Part shown: in pieces, positions 10,309 to 21,398 of the stretch
Layout of the letters: every line of letters starts with the position of its first letter
How positions within the stretch are numbered: position 1 is the stretch's first letter
Source: Paramacrobiotus richtersi
Lineage: Eukaryota > Tardigrada > Eutardigrada > Parachela > Macrobiotidae
Assembly: GCA_034698045.1 (NCBI GenBank)
Contig: JAQGAU010000187.1
Location: 1 to 35,562, forward strand
Direction: 5' to 3'
DNA length: 35,562 nt
The notes under the pieces: generated by a model
What the model saw: the letters and a program-made list of their open reading frames with translations, nothing else
Database searches by the model: none
What the model was told of the DNA's origin: nothing
Program-made: the position numbers and the translations under genes

Positions 10309-10620
10309 TTAAGGGGAATTTCCGGACATTCATTCAATAAATTCGAGTTTCGCCAGCTGAATCTTCTATATGAGCATGTTTTTGTCGAGAATATGAGATG
10401 GAAACAAAAATTCATAAAAAATTGAGAACTGTAACCGTCAACAAGCTACTCGGAAATCTTATATGTGGCTGCTGCGGCTGAGAATCACCGTACACCTGTC
10501 TGAGATTGCGCGACGACTTTGTGTGAGGAGATGCGCTTGTTAGCAGTGTTATCGCACCGCAATTGGAGTCTCTGATTGAGCTGCACTGGTGTTTACGTTA
10601 CTTCAATGCGTAATTAATTG
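10309..10620. mobile_element. TTAA-type transposon, second copy, end fragment
   Basis: TTAA at 10309-10312 is followed by GGGGAATTTCCGGAC. The next ~300 bp match the reverse complement of 27060-27360, the right end of the complete TTAA-flanked element. Shared phrases include AATCTTATATGTGGCTG, GAATCAC, CTGTCTGAGA and TTTGTGTGAGGAGA. Similarity fades near 10610, where a retroposon with a TTGTC tail has apparently inserted. Confidence 0.75.
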
Positions 10621-10774
10621 TACGCCCATGTTTTCGTTTCATCGATCTTCATCCTCGATCGTTTTTGTGTAAACACTTATGTTCTAAACTAATTTTCTCT
10701 ATCCAGGATGACTGTAGGCAACTAACTGTGTTTATTTTCTTCTTTCTGTCCCCCATTCATCATCTGACTTATCA

Positions 10775-10789
10775 CCCCCCCCCCCCCCC
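10775..10789. repeat. Homopolymer C15
   Basis: Fifteen consecutive C residues lie inside the 3' part of the retroposon that ends at 10945. Confidence 0.95.
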
Positions 10790-10893
10790 TCCTGCAATCC
10801 TTCAATTTGTTGTTTTGGACCTCTATGGCTGTCTGTGGTTTCCTTGTTTTAGTAATGTACCATCTGTACTGTACCATCTCTGGCACTTATCCG

Positions 10894-10945
10894 AGTGCCA
10901 CTGCCAGAAGAATTTCGGGGGGAATAAAATTGTCCTGTCTTGTCT
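10894..10945 (+). mobile_element. Retroposon 3' tail, TTGTC-type (copy 2)
   Basis: GTGCCACTGCCAGAAGAATT is followed by TCGGGGGGAATAAAATTG and TCCTGTCTTGTC. It is the same tail family as 9836-9881. It interrupts the TTAA-type transposon remnant, so the retroposon inserted after that element. Confidence 0.65.
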
Positions 10946-11214
10946 GCTATGATCTGATCCTTCAATGATCTGATAACAGTGCAAGTAATGATACTAACTT
11001 GTAAAAAAGGAAAGTTTGAATCCTAAAACTTGTAGCAATAATCGTAGTCGCAAATACGGCATTCTACAGCTTTTCTAGAGAATACAGATAACAGAATAAT
11101 AGAATACAATACCAGAATGCAGCTTTTCTATTGAATACCGTATATTCTGCAACAATTTTTGCAAATATCGTTATGCACGAGGTAATTTGGAGTAAATTCT
11201 AATAAGTAATTTGG

Positions 11215-11490
11215 AAAATAAATGCACACTTTTTGTACACTGTTGGTACGACTAGCTGTCCTGGCGTACGTTAATCGGCCACGTCGGGCAATTACAGCTC
11301 TACTCGCTCTGGCCTTCACTGAGTTGTCAGAGCCAGCGCAGTCAACCGACCTGGTGCGCTACTCTGCGTACGAGGCACGCTGCCCGTATTTCACTGCATG
11401 CTACGCCGCGCTGTTGGGCTCTGCGTGGTACTAACGAAATTATAATCATGATGGATGTTATGAATTCAAATCGTCGTGAACATTCGTTGT
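11215..11490. mobile_element. TTAA-type transposon, second copy, middle fragment
   Basis: This stretch matches the reverse complement of about 26610-26830 inside the complete element. Shared landmarks are CTGTTGGT, CAGCTCTACTC, GGCACGCTGCCCGTA, GCCGCGCTGTTGGGCT and ATGTTATGAATT. The open frames seen here on both strands (63-70 codons) have no recognisable motif and are probably incidental. Confidence 0.7.
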
Positions 11491-13552
11491 TATTCACTAC
11501 AAGAAACACCTTCCGCTGCCGCCTCAGGGTTTCTTGGATCTGTATTCAGATCGTACTGTGATTTTTCGTTTCACAATTTAGTGTAACGCGAGGTTATTAT
11601 CTGTTTCCGTTCATTATTAGTAGTGTTCGTCAAAGTGTAGTCGAAACATCAAATCCCCGAAAGTCATAACCGGAAACCCACGGGTTTGCAGCGGTCCATT
11701 TGATTGTTTCATTTGGAGCCGCTTTTCTGTACCAGTGCAGAGTAACGCGAAACTCTATCCTACTGTCTCTGTTACAGACTTTCTCTTGACGAGCTCTTTT
11801 TTAGAACAAACTTTCTGTCTGAGCCGTCATTGCGACGTTTGCGAACGCTTCCTTGCATCGCATTGCGTTCTCAGCGCTTTTAGTTGGATGTTATTTGCTA
11901 TTTTTTTCTTCTATTCCGCTCAACTCCTTTAGCCTTGTTCGCTAATCGTAGGGAGTTTTGTGTTAGAGTTTTTCTTAGTTTTGGGGCGAGCATTAGCAAA
12001 AAGCGATTTGTGTGTTTTCTCTACGCTTGTGGCCTGGAAAATCGTCGAGACGGCAAAAATCTCCGACTGACAAACTCCGTCTGGCGAAAATTTTGACCAT
12101 CCAAAAATGTCTGCTTGCACTTATCTAAATATCATTCGGCTGATCAACTCGGCTTCGGCAAAAATGTCCGGATGACGTTTAGATTACTGTACTTGGATCA
12201 TGCGGATCTTTGGGGAAAATGATTTTGAAGCTGGGCAAATTTGCGCCGAACGGAATTCCCGCCCTTTGGACAGATTCGCTGGTTTACAGACAAATATGTC
12301 CGCCGGTAGCTCTGCCGTACAGACGGTTTTACCGGTCTCGCTGCGTATTTTTAAGGATACTTCTCTATTTCCCAACCTTTTGTGGGGAGATTTGCAACTG
12401 AAATATTATACAGTGTTTCGTTCTGCTCACGTGAGAAGTTCCAAAACATGAGCATCCTGCCGGTACAAACTATGTTATGCTGATTTTGTTTCATCGTGAT
12501 TCGGGCCAGAAAGCCGGTAATTACGCTAAATATTCCATTTTTACAGTTACTTGATTCTTGATTTCTTTGGGTCAATCGTTCGGTAATATCCGCCCATTTC
12601 ATCGCATAATTTTCTTCTTCTTCGTCACCCCCAGTGATTTTTGTTTGAAGTGTACGCGCTGATTAAGATTTCACAATTAATTATTTTCAAAACGTGAAAA
12701 CTCTACATTTCAAGATTTAGGAGCATTATCCACTGAAAACGCTCACCGAACTACTCACTTGTGGCTGGCTGCGGAACGTCCGAGTCGGGCCGACAGAAGT
12801 ACGTATGATCAGTTCTCCGTCACCGAAAAAACTGAGCGGCTACGAATGTATGTGCAGCACTGACCGGCAGCGAGTTTAAAGAATTGACTGCATAACCTTG
12901 GGAAGAAGAACATTCAGTTCTAGAATTATATATTACTGTTTTTTTGCTTTTGTCATTGTTAGAATAACTTGAGTTAATATTGAAATAATTAAACTAAACA
13001 TTTTCGAATAAAGACTTGTTATTTGTTTTGTTAGTGTTAATTTCCCAATATAATATCGTCAGTTCAAGATCGGTACTTTAGTAGTGCTGCTTCAATTCAG
13101 ATTTCGGTGCCACTATTTGATCACGCAAACGCCCGGGAGATCGCAGCCATCTGAGAAGAATAGCCAGTAGTAACTATTGCTTATTACAATTGCCATTGTT
13201 TGCCTACGCTAACGAGACGGTTGAGTGCAACGAAATGATTTGTCGCGATCTCCTCGAATGGAAACAAAAAATATATGTAAAATCAATGTGCACAACAAAT
13301 GCTATTTCTGCTACAAATAAGCTTAATGACTTAATAATAAGGTTACAAAATCTCATGTTGCCTGCCTTCTTCGAGCTCGCTCGGTCTACAAGCACGGAAG
13401 AATGAAGTGCTACCTAGTCTTACTGTTGTTTCGTTTTGCTGTTTCGTTATGGTCAAGCATAACAGTATGTACGTAGCTTTGGAAATTCACATTCAACGCT
13501 TGAAGAAACGTAGTCAAGTTCTCAGACCAAAAGGTCACAAATTTGATAATGT
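11491..13552. other. No gene recognised; sequence inserted into the TTAA-type copy
   Basis: The TTAA-element match stops near 11490 and resumes near 14750, so roughly 3.2 kb between them appears to be later insertion. This part holds scattered frames of 60-83 codons without motifs. Between about 12040 and 12330 there are short imperfect palindromes around AAATTT-like cores, for example GCAAATTTGC at 12236-12245 and GACAAATATGTC near 12291. Confidence 0.4.
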
Positions 13553-13612
13553 GCAACAACAACAACAAATTTATTCCTGTGCTACATTTGCCCAGCAGGG
13601 CCATCCGTAGAT
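13553..13612 (-). mobile_element. Retroposon 3' tail, TTG-type (copy 1)
   Basis: On the minus strand the order is GGCCCTGCTGGGCAAATGTA, GCACAGGAATAAATTTG and then TTGTTGTTGTTG. The same design recurs at 20842-20937. It is a 5'-truncated LINE or SINE insertion of unknown family. Confidence 0.65.
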
Positions 13613-14749
13613 GAACGGCTTCGTGCCCAACAGCCAAATTTCCAATAATACAGTGATTGCACAGTGATAGCCGTTGGATCGTTATATTTAGTTGTTACCG
13701 TTAGCTAGTTGTGGACTAATGGTAACGGCTTTGCTGGTCATGCAGTCATGTGATCTCCCAATTTCAAATAGTTCGAATGTAGGTTGGCCTTCACTGCTTT
13801 AATTTCGAAACGGTAGGAAACCGGCGACCTGCTAAGTTCGAAGATCCTGCTGCGCTGTCTGCTTTGCTGCCTGTTTTATGCAACGCAGTCCTAGGCCATT
13901 GTTACATTCCTTAAAGTCTATCGTTCGTTAGCAGCTCTCGTCTTGTTCTTGGCTGTTTCTCTTAAAAATTACTCCACAAGGTGCTTGAAGAAAGCCATAC
14001 GAAAACCTAAAAGGACACAAATGCAGCAGCGATATTGTTCATTGGCTGGTTCATTGGCTTTACTTTTTACAAAATTTTGTAACTCACAGTATTTGATGAA
14101 CATCTAGAGTCACCAGTTTAGGGCATACGCAAAGTTCCTTGCAATATACGTTCGATTTCGTGACGATGCTGGTTTTGAGGTAATATTTCGCTAAGGCACA
14201 ATAAAAGCGTTCGGATAAAGTTGGAATGACGTCAAACTCAGCCCTGGATGTTGATAGAACTAGGTACTGGCTTAGAACGTTTTTCTTAAATGAAATTAAC
14301 AGAAACTTTCGTTTAGGTCAGCAAATAGTCAGTTTGCTGTGAGAAATTCCTTGATGGATTTGACGCCGGGAATTTTATACATAACTTGTGCTTTCCGTAC
14401 GATATTTTTCACCGGCTAAATAAATTCCATAATTCAGAAATGTGTTACTTACTATTGTGTAAATCGAATCCTTGTAACGGTTATTAACATCTGTGCCGTT
14501 TTTAATAATACATAACCTGATTGTGCTATGTATAGTATGACCGGTGCATGAAAATGCTCTTTTTGGAGTACTTCTGGCTTCCCATAAGCTTCTTTTAAAA
14601 TCAAACATCATGTGCAACCGTATTGGCCCGTGGTCTATCCGAATCAGTAATTTGTTCGAGCGGAGATTATTTGGTTCGGCAGATTCCGTGGTCACCGGAC
14701 GGAGTTGCGTAATAGGAACTAGTACTATACTAAATAAGTGCCGTTAGTT
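13613..14749. other. No gene recognised
   Basis: The rest of the apparent insertion. A 106-codon minus-strand frame (14375-14695) has no motif I recognise. No repeat pair or TSD was found that would define the insertion's boundaries. Confidence 0.35.
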
Positions 14750-14940
14750 ACTTCCTGTGATAGATACACATATGTTTATATGAAAAACTAAAGACACGCA
14801 TATTTTTTAATTTGAACTTAACTTGATCTGCGGTCATTGCGATGTACTTACACGTGACTTTCGAAAAGATCAACATTGGTAGACATTATCATATCCAGTG
14901 CAGTGCTGGCTCAAGAAATGAAGTCTAAAACGTGTCTAAT
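14750..14940. mobile_element. TTAA-type transposon, second copy, distal fragment
   Basis: The match to the reverse complement of the complete element resumes, for example ATATCCAGTGCAGTG followed by TCAAGAAAT and AAGTCTA at 14891-14929 against the complement of about 26270-26315. ACATATGTTTA at 14768 matches the complement near 26490. The distal TTAA end was not found. Confidence 0.6.
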
Positions 14941-15460
14941 CTGAAGTCTTATGACCGCAATAATTAATATTGCGTTTGAAAACGTATCACTTGGCTTTGA
15001 CGCAGAGGGATTAACAATTTATTTATATACCTGACCAGTCCGTGAAAGTTGGCCACTTGGCCTAGTGAGAATGAGACCAGCTGGTCGTAAGAGAAGGGCA
15101 AACAGGACCTGTGCCGACTGGACCGCGTTCGGTACTGTCCATCTGGCCTGGTCATCGCCATATTAAATAACTTATTTTCTCAAAATAGTTTTTATCCACA
15201 AAAGCGCCCCAGTTAAATCACCAGTTGAACCAAACTTGATTCCAGATATAGAGTAAAGTGGGGCAACTCTCGATACACGTTCTGCACCAAATTCTAGCTA
15301 TTAGTTCGAAAGGCCACAGAATTATACAAAGTTGAAGTTTTAAAAAACTATTAAAAATTTGTACTACATATTTTATATTATGGTTTTTGGCCAGAAGGAG
15401 TAGCAGACGCATACAGAAAAAAACTGGAAAGCTTGGGTGCAAACCCTGAATTATTTCAGC
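14941..15460. other. No gene recognised
   Basis: AT-rich sequence with short frames on the minus strand (64-74 codons). A weak continuation of the TTAA element is possible but I could not follow it. Confidence 0.35.
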
Positions 15461-15485
15461 CAGTTGAAGTTGTTAACTTCAACTG
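15461..15485. repeat. Perfect hairpin, 11-bp stem, 3-nt loop
   Basis: CAGTTGAAGTT is followed by GTT and AACTTCAACTG, the exact reverse complement. The sequence to 15823 on the plus strand is open for 128 codons but shows no recognisable domain. Confidence 0.8.
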
Positions 15486-15971
15486 CGTTTTGTGCAGGAT
15501 CCGGAAGCCACGCGCGGATGGACGTTTTGCGCGGGTCACATCATGGTGTTGACCAACAAACCACACAAAAGCCTGTATCATACAGCATACGTGCGCGCAG
15601 CGGTAGACTGTTGAGTGCGTTGTGTCAAACAGGAGGAATATGCCTTAAAGAAAGTTTCAAATTTGGTTTGCTAGTATTACGCGTGACTGGAAGTCACGAG
15701 AGGCTGAATTCCACAAATCAGCGCTTTTCTCGAACTCGATGGATACAAATTGCAGCAAGACCATCCGCAGCCAAAATACGGACTAGCTCCTTCTATGACG
15801 GCACGTATTTGGGAAAATCGTAGATTCGTTTCCAGACAACTCGACATGAAGTTTACGCCGCTGCCGCTGGAAAGAAACTGCAGGCTGGCATTCTCAACCG
15901 TAACTTTACGGACGGGGTTCCCCGTACACCATTAATATGCAAAACATTAATATGCAAATTGAGAGTATGCA
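15486..15971 (+). other. Open frame of unknown meaning (15437-15823)
   Basis: A 128-codon plus frame covers most of this stretch and an overlapping 61-codon frame follows. The translation is basic and low in motif content, and I do not recognise it. It may be chance or part of a decayed element that continues into the repeat copy starting at 15972. Confidence 0.2.
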
Positions 15972-16480
15972 AAACAGGTTCGTTAGGTCAGTAATACTTA
16001 TAGAGATACAAAACGACAGGGATAATTGTCGGTCCCTAATTAGTGTAAAATATTAGGCCAGTAATATTTATAGAGATATTAGTTAGGTCCCAATATTTAG
16101 CACTTAAAATTTAGATCGATGCAAATTGACAGATAGAATTCCACCGATTCAATAGCCATCTAGAACATCTTTTGACGGCCGAAAAGGTTATAAAACAGTA
16201 AAACCAGGCCTACACGCAGAAAAATATTAGTTTTCGTTAGGGTCACCAAAAGAGTGACATTTACCAAAAAAAAGAAATAATGGTCCGCTGGAATGAAGGG
16301 CGCCGACGATTGATCCTGTGGGATGCATTGCCGGTGTGGCAGGTGACACACTTTCGCTTGTTAATATAAATCGCTAGGCATAAAAGCAGTAATCCTAACG
16401 GGACCAGGCCCATTAGGGACCACTTTCGGAGACCGAGAAGGTCACGCATATGCAAAATAGGGCTTAAAATTCCAGATTTC
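15972..16480 (+). repeat. Two-hairpin repeat family, copy E (about 1.5 units)
   Basis: Module 1 reads GTTAGGTCAGTAATACTTAT and recurs at 16055-16090. Module 2, at 16160-16210, reads TCTAGAACATCTTTTGACGG and then CCGAAAAGGTTATAAAACAG. Module 3 ends with a weak hairpin GTGTG/CACAC at 16334-16351 followed by CTTTCGCTTGTTAATAT. After it, ACGGGACCAGGCCCATTAGG and GAGAAGGTCACGCATATG repeat a diverged module 2. The same order occurs at 33004-33480 and 34905-35562. Confidence 0.65.
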
Positions 16481-17164
16481 GAGATTTCGTCGGGATCGAC
16501 TTTGTGCGATTCAACGTCACGCAATGCAGCACAGCAGCCATGTGGTTCCTACGTTTACTGTATGCGCGCGCCGAGAAAAGCTTTTGTCGTAGTAGATGTT
16601 GAAGCACAGAAAGGGACGGTAGCAAAGACGCAAGCACAGGGGCGGAAGCAAAGGCGCCTGCGGAAATCAGGTACAGACCCAGTGTGTGTTTATTGAAGAT
16701 GATGCATGTATTTTATTTTACCTCTAGAAGCTTACAACAATGCACTGGATAATTCGTCATCAGTATGCAAGGCACTACGTGCGGATCTTCAGGATTCGTT
16801 CTGCTTCAGTTTGAAGTCTGAAGGTAAAGCGCTTAGTGATATTCTTATGCCAGCTAGGCTCCACAATATACAGCCCGGATGTACATATGCCGTTCATTTC
16901 CGTGTGCTAATGCTGTCGCTCTGAAGCGTACTGAAATCCACCATCGCGCAGAATAATTGACACAATCAAATAGATGTCAGGAAATTCCTTGCACGGTATC
17001 ATAGGCAAATTTTATCGTATTGTTTCTCAAGTTGCTCGATTCTTGCAACACCATGTGGATCTCGTGTTGCGACTGCGCATGTGGTCACAGTCCGATCACT
17101 CTGCCTTTTTCTGGATGTTTCTCTACAAACTTTTTATGAGCTTGATAGTTTCCCCCAAATTTAG
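16481..17164. other. No gene recognised
   Basis: This holds several plus-strand frames of 64-126 codons (for example 16974-17354) without recognisable domains. It could contain the upstream part of the PHD-finger gene or element that follows. Confidence 0.35.
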
Positions 17165-17524
17165 GGAAAGGCGGGTTTCGAATGCAATCGGACATTTACA
17201 GAAAGTCGCGCTGATACTTTTTCAGACAATCACGAAGGCACGATTAACAACATCGAAGTCCGTTGTGGAAAGGCCCAGTCAAAACTTTTGCCCGAGACTT
17301 GCGCGAGATGCTTATGCAGTCTTCGAACCAGTGAAGTGGGGATTACCGGGATAGGCTGCTTTTCGTGTAAGCGATACTATCACTTTCGCTGTGGTGATGT
17401 TTTGGAAACCGCAGCTTCTACCAGATCCAGATTCCTGCTGACATCCTGGCGTTGCATGATGTGTCGAAAATTGATTGTATCGACAAAAGTGCATCAAAAG
17501 AACCGAAGGCACGCTGCTCGTTGA
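17165..17524 (+). CDS. PHD-type zinc finger peptide (partial; CR1-type LINE ORF1 or host exon)
   Basis: The frame is open from a stop at 17162-17164 to a stop directly after 17521. Counting from the leucine codon at 17288, it carries C5-x2-C8-x15-C24-x2-C27-x4-H32-x2-C35-x20-C56-x2-C59, with W54 two residues before C56. That is the C4HC3 spacing and the aromatic position of PHD fingers, which bind histone tails or act as protein-interaction modules. Short pieces are CARCLCSLRT, GCFSCKRYYHFRC and WRCMMCRK. The sequence upstream is acidic to polar and has no obvious domain. CR1-type LINEs are known to carry PHD fingers in ORF1, and this window is full of LINEs, so a retroelement origin is plausible; a chromatin-protein exon is the alternative. 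No start or splice site could be fixed. Confidence 0.6.
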   Translation, partial: GKAGFECNRTFTESRADTFSDNHEGTINNIEVRCGKAQSKLLPETCARCLCSLRTSEVGITGIGCFSCKRYYHFRCGDVLETAASTRSRFLLTSWRCMMCRKLIVSTKVHQKNRRHAAR

Positions 17525-17978
17525 TAGCTAAGCTTCGAATTCGGGAATGAACTTTACGAGTGAAAACTCTAAATGTGCTGCATTCACTGATGTCCATAAA
17601 GTGCAGCACAACCAAAAAATCAACAACCATGGGTTTACAGCTCCAGACTAGAATTTTCGACACTCGCGGGAGATATATAAGCCCACGAACCATTCCAGCT
17701 CGGATCAAAATCGCACCAGCAGCAAACATTAGTATGGAAATGAGCATTCCGTTTAAAACGATGGTGCAAGTGGCGAACACTGTTCCCTAAACTTATCATA
17801 AGCAAAAAAAACGTACTCTAACAAAAGACGGTTATCAGGTTTAACATGAATCAATAAATTTCTATAGTATAAAGTACCTCGATTGGTTACTTTTCGATAA
17901 AGAACATTTCTCTTTATCGTAAAGAGCTAGAATTGAGTACCCCTATTGTAGGCTGCGCGTATGGAAGTTTTCTCTGGC
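17525..17978 (-). other. Possible hydrophobic minus-strand frame (17418-17780), otherwise empty
   Basis: A 120-codon minus frame begins with two hydrophobic stretches (VLNGMLISILMFAAGAILI and VVDFLVVLHFM), so it could encode a membrane segment. It overlaps the PHD frame on the other strand and no family is recognised. It may be chance, since hydrophobic frames arise easily in AT-rich DNA. Confidence 0.15.
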
Positions 17979-18760
17979 GAAATACTGCCACGTACGTATG
18001 GTGCGCTCGATTTCCGAACTGATTTGGGCATATGGTTTAAGTAGTTAAGTTAACGTTTATAATCCAACTCGCACCGTTTCATTTCTCAGAAGCAAACTCC
18101 GTAAACCCTAGACTGATTTTGCAAGTGGCACGAGTCATAAATACACTGAAGAAGCCCTAGGTGTGTTTGGCGTGTTCGTTTTAGGAGAACTGAATTTTCT
18201 TGACTCTAGAAGGTTGTTGGTAAAGTACTCTCCAAGAGACGACGGTTCGTTTGGATGAACTAAGCTCCGTACTTCGAAGCAGACCGCAATGTCCCATCAG
18301 TCATAAAAGCGTCGAAAATAATGTTTCCTGTGTTGAAATACTGCCAAGCTCGACTACGTTTTGTGCGTTTAATTTTCCAAACGAGTTGCGATAGTTGCGC
18401 AAGCTTTCAGTAGCGTATACTAGAATCCGCTATCGTTTCGCTTCTCCGAAGTAAGCTCCGTAATCCCCGAACAGATTTGGACTTGCCACGAGTCATAAAA
18501 AACGGTACAAAGCTCGCGGGTGTGTTAGGCGTATTCGTTTTCGGAAAAAGGTTTCCCTCACTTCAAGTGCCACGAGTCATAAAAACCCTAAGAAGACCAA
18601 GGGTGTATTCGGTGTCTTTCTGTTGGTTCAAAACATTTTTGATAGTGTAATCTCAAAGAGACCACTTTTTGTTTGGGAGAAGTAAGCTCAATATTAACGG
18701 ATCTCAGTATTCCACGAGTCATAAGAACAGCGAAAAGGCCGTGGGCGCACTGCGCGAATT
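17979..18760. repeat. Old tandem repeat, ~357-bp period with CACGAGTCATAA sub-motif
   Basis: GAAATACTGCCA occurs at 17979 and 18335 (356 bp apart), and CACGAGTCATAA at 18129 and 18487 (358 bp apart). Additional CACGAGTCATAA-like motifs lie at 18295, 18571 and 18713. Between them are shared phrases such as GGTGTGTTTGGCGTGTTCG, AAGAGACGACGGTTCGTTTG and GAAGTAAGCTCC. The copies are strongly diverged, which suggests an ancient satellite with sub-units of about 145-165 bp. Confidence 0.6.
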
Positions 18761-20841
18761 TCCTTTCGAAACGGATTTTTTCGTAATTCTCGAATAGTGT
18801 TAAACATTGTTTCACCCAAACCGGCATGGCGGGCATTTGAGGTTGTGATGGTCAGAGTATGTTAAGTTCAGAGCCAGCGAACCGTTTTTTGCTCGGTTTT
18901 TGTGCACAAATATAATCTGCTAACCAGCAACGCAACCATTTCATTTCAGTGCGTAACGTTATGTGTCAAGGCCGGGAACCGGCCCAGACGATATCCGGGG
19001 ATTATCAATGTCAACGTGGGCCAAACTCTGAACAGTTGTCCGTGTGCCAAGCCGGGCCTGAGGCCGAGCTGGCCATTGTAACTCTTCCTCCTAAATCTCA
19101 ATAGCGGTTGCTTAGTAAACTACTCTAAATAGAATGTAAACTAAACGGAAACGCTTATGGCTTGACAAACAATGCAAATTTGCAACTTGTAAAATCATGA
19201 CAGTGTCACTGCTAGTGGAGTATCACTATGGTTACTACCTGGTTCACTGTAGCCTGACCAAATTATGGTCGGTCTCAATAACAAAGTTGCTAAATCAACT
19301 CACTTTTCCTCATTTTGATGACAATATAAGTCGTGTTTACTAACTATAATATAACGAGCCCTACTTCGCTCATTGTACTTATCTAGTATACTAGTTTCCA
19401 TTACAGAGCTCCGTCTCGAGATCACGGAAATCTCCCAAACCAAACAAGATCAGTCCGAATAAATCGCACAATCGAAGATAACATAGCTCAAGAGGGTTGC
19501 ACATGACACCTGATTTTGAAAGAAATCCACCGGCAGGACAAAGCACAATAAAATAGGTTTTTGTGCCTCACACGTGCGGTATGTAATATAACAGATAATT
19601 AGTACCGTACAAAATATATCAAGCATTGTTATGATCAGACTGACATGAACGAGGAATCGTGAAATCAAACATAACTACAGACAACAACCTGCACTAGTCC
19701 CGACAGTTTATCTTCGCCAGAACCTAGACCGGTAAACGGTACCCACTACGTACAGCTCTTTTTCGTTCTAGTTTTGCAAATAAGGTTGTACACTGAAAGA
19801 TTAGATTGCTAACGAGTAAAACTGACCACTATCGATAATTTATGCTCAACCCTTAAAAAAGCGGAAATAATTTACCGCCAAATTCCAATGACATAATACT
19901 ACCGAAACCGAAAAATTTCTCATCGCAAAAACAGATTGATCTAAAACAAGAGCTTTTCAAAATAGGATTTCACGTTTTCTCAGTAGGTTTTCCAAAGTCC
20001 TAAACCGACTTTGGCATCAATGCACCGGCTGTCAGAACAGTTTTTATTTATACAGCTAACAAATTTGTAAGCGGATAGTAGAGACAGAATTCGGAACTGT
20101 CAGTGAAACAGCGCAATTTCTCTTCGAATTCCTAGTGCTGCGGCTACGCTAACTATTGTCAGTCTGCTGCAGTTTCGTACAGGCATAAGCCATACAGTGC
20201 CAAAACTGGTGCTAAGGGCAGCACATTGATTTTCTGTCTGACACTGACAACACACGCCCCTCTAGTGCCATGGAGCGAAAAGCCAGTTGAGTGAGCAGTG
20301 CACCCCCCTTTGAATTCTTAAGGAACCCGATTTTCGCAGGGCACGTGCCCCCCTCCTCCTAGAATTCGCTACTGGTTTGCGATTCCTTATATAGCTAGGA
20401 ACTAAGAGTTTGTCAACATTTAGTCAGGACGAACGGTTTCTGGAACTTAGCCCAAAGTCTTTGCCGTCCGTCCGACGATCCCAAGCCGTTGTTACACTAC
20501 CAACGGCTTTTTCACGAGACTTTGCATGAAGAGTGTGTTAGCTGCCTTTTGTATTCACCTGCAAGCCGAGACACTGCCGTGCACATCAGCGAAAGTCGAA
20601 AATTTGCCGAAGCTCTTCCATCCAGACTAAACATTGGACTGTTTCAGACTGTCACGTTAGCGACAGTACATTCTGTGCTTCCATTACTCGCACTACCACC
20701 AATGCATGGCCTGGGACAAGAACACCCAACCGCAGTGCAACGGAGTACACATTACACATTACTATACAAATTGAAAAACGCACGTGCTGAGTTTCATTTG
20801 CCGCATTACAGTAATGGTGCAGCAAGTCATTCCGAACCAAC
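18761..20841. other. No gene recognised
   Basis: About 2 kb without supported genes. A GC-richer island lies near 18970-19080, and a 12-bp palindrome GGGCACGTGCCC lies at 20339-20350 within a C-rich patch. The long plus frame from 20489 is open mainly because it reads through an ACA repeat and is not credible as a gene. Confidence 0.45.
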
Positions 20842-20937
20842 TACAACAACAACAACAACAACAACAGCAACAACAACAACAACAACAAGTTTATTCCTCT
20901 GGCCCATTTTGACCAGCAGGTGCCATGCTTATATGCA
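20842..20937 (-). mobile_element. Retroposon 3' tail, TTG-type (copy 2)
   Basis: On the minus strand GGCACCTGCTGGTCAAAATG leads into GGCCAGAGGAATAAAC and then about fifteen TTG repeats with one interruption (20843-20889 as AAC on the plus strand). It belongs to the same family as 13553-13612. The inserted body upstream on the minus strand is not recognisable. Confidence 0.7.
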
Positions 20938-21261
20938 TGACATCAGATACCATAAGAAACTAGGAAAGTGCATTTGGTGGTTGCGGGCACTGAATGACCG
21001 AAGTGAAGGAAGCACGTACTGTACATAGGACAAAACGAGTGCAGAAACAAAAAAATTATTATTGACTAACTCAACCAAGAAGCTACTTAGATACCTCATG
21101 AAGTAATACGAAGTGTGAGTTAAAAACCGGCATTAACTGATTCAAAAATCTAAGTAAAAAAATTTCTTTGGTAATTTTTGTGACCACAGGTCGATGAAGG
21201 GCTAAAGGCAGCATTCTGATTACTTGCCATTAGTGAGCTTGCCCCTACGATTTGTGCAAGC

Positions 21262-21398
21262 AGGGATAAACATATTATTAATAATAAAGTTAAAGTAAAC
21301 ATATTATTATTAATAAATAAAGAATTAAATAGAAGCAAAAAATTATAATTAATAAGTATTAAATAATTAATATTAAATTAATAAATAATTAAATAATG
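21262..21398. repeat. AT-rich low-complexity tract (TAA/TTA-like)
   Basis: About 135 bp is almost free of G and C and consists of degenerate ATTA/TTAA/AATAA words. It has the appearance of a decayed trinucleotide microsatellite next to the LINE insertion. Confidence 0.8.

Noticed and set aside
17418..17780. Membrane protein gene on the minus strand
   Set aside because: It overlaps the clearly readable PHD frame on the other strand, and only generic hydrophobicity supports it.
20489..21028. 179-codon open frame as a protein gene
   Set aside because: It is open mainly because it reads ACA repeats as poly-threonine through a retroposon tail. The rest shows no domain.
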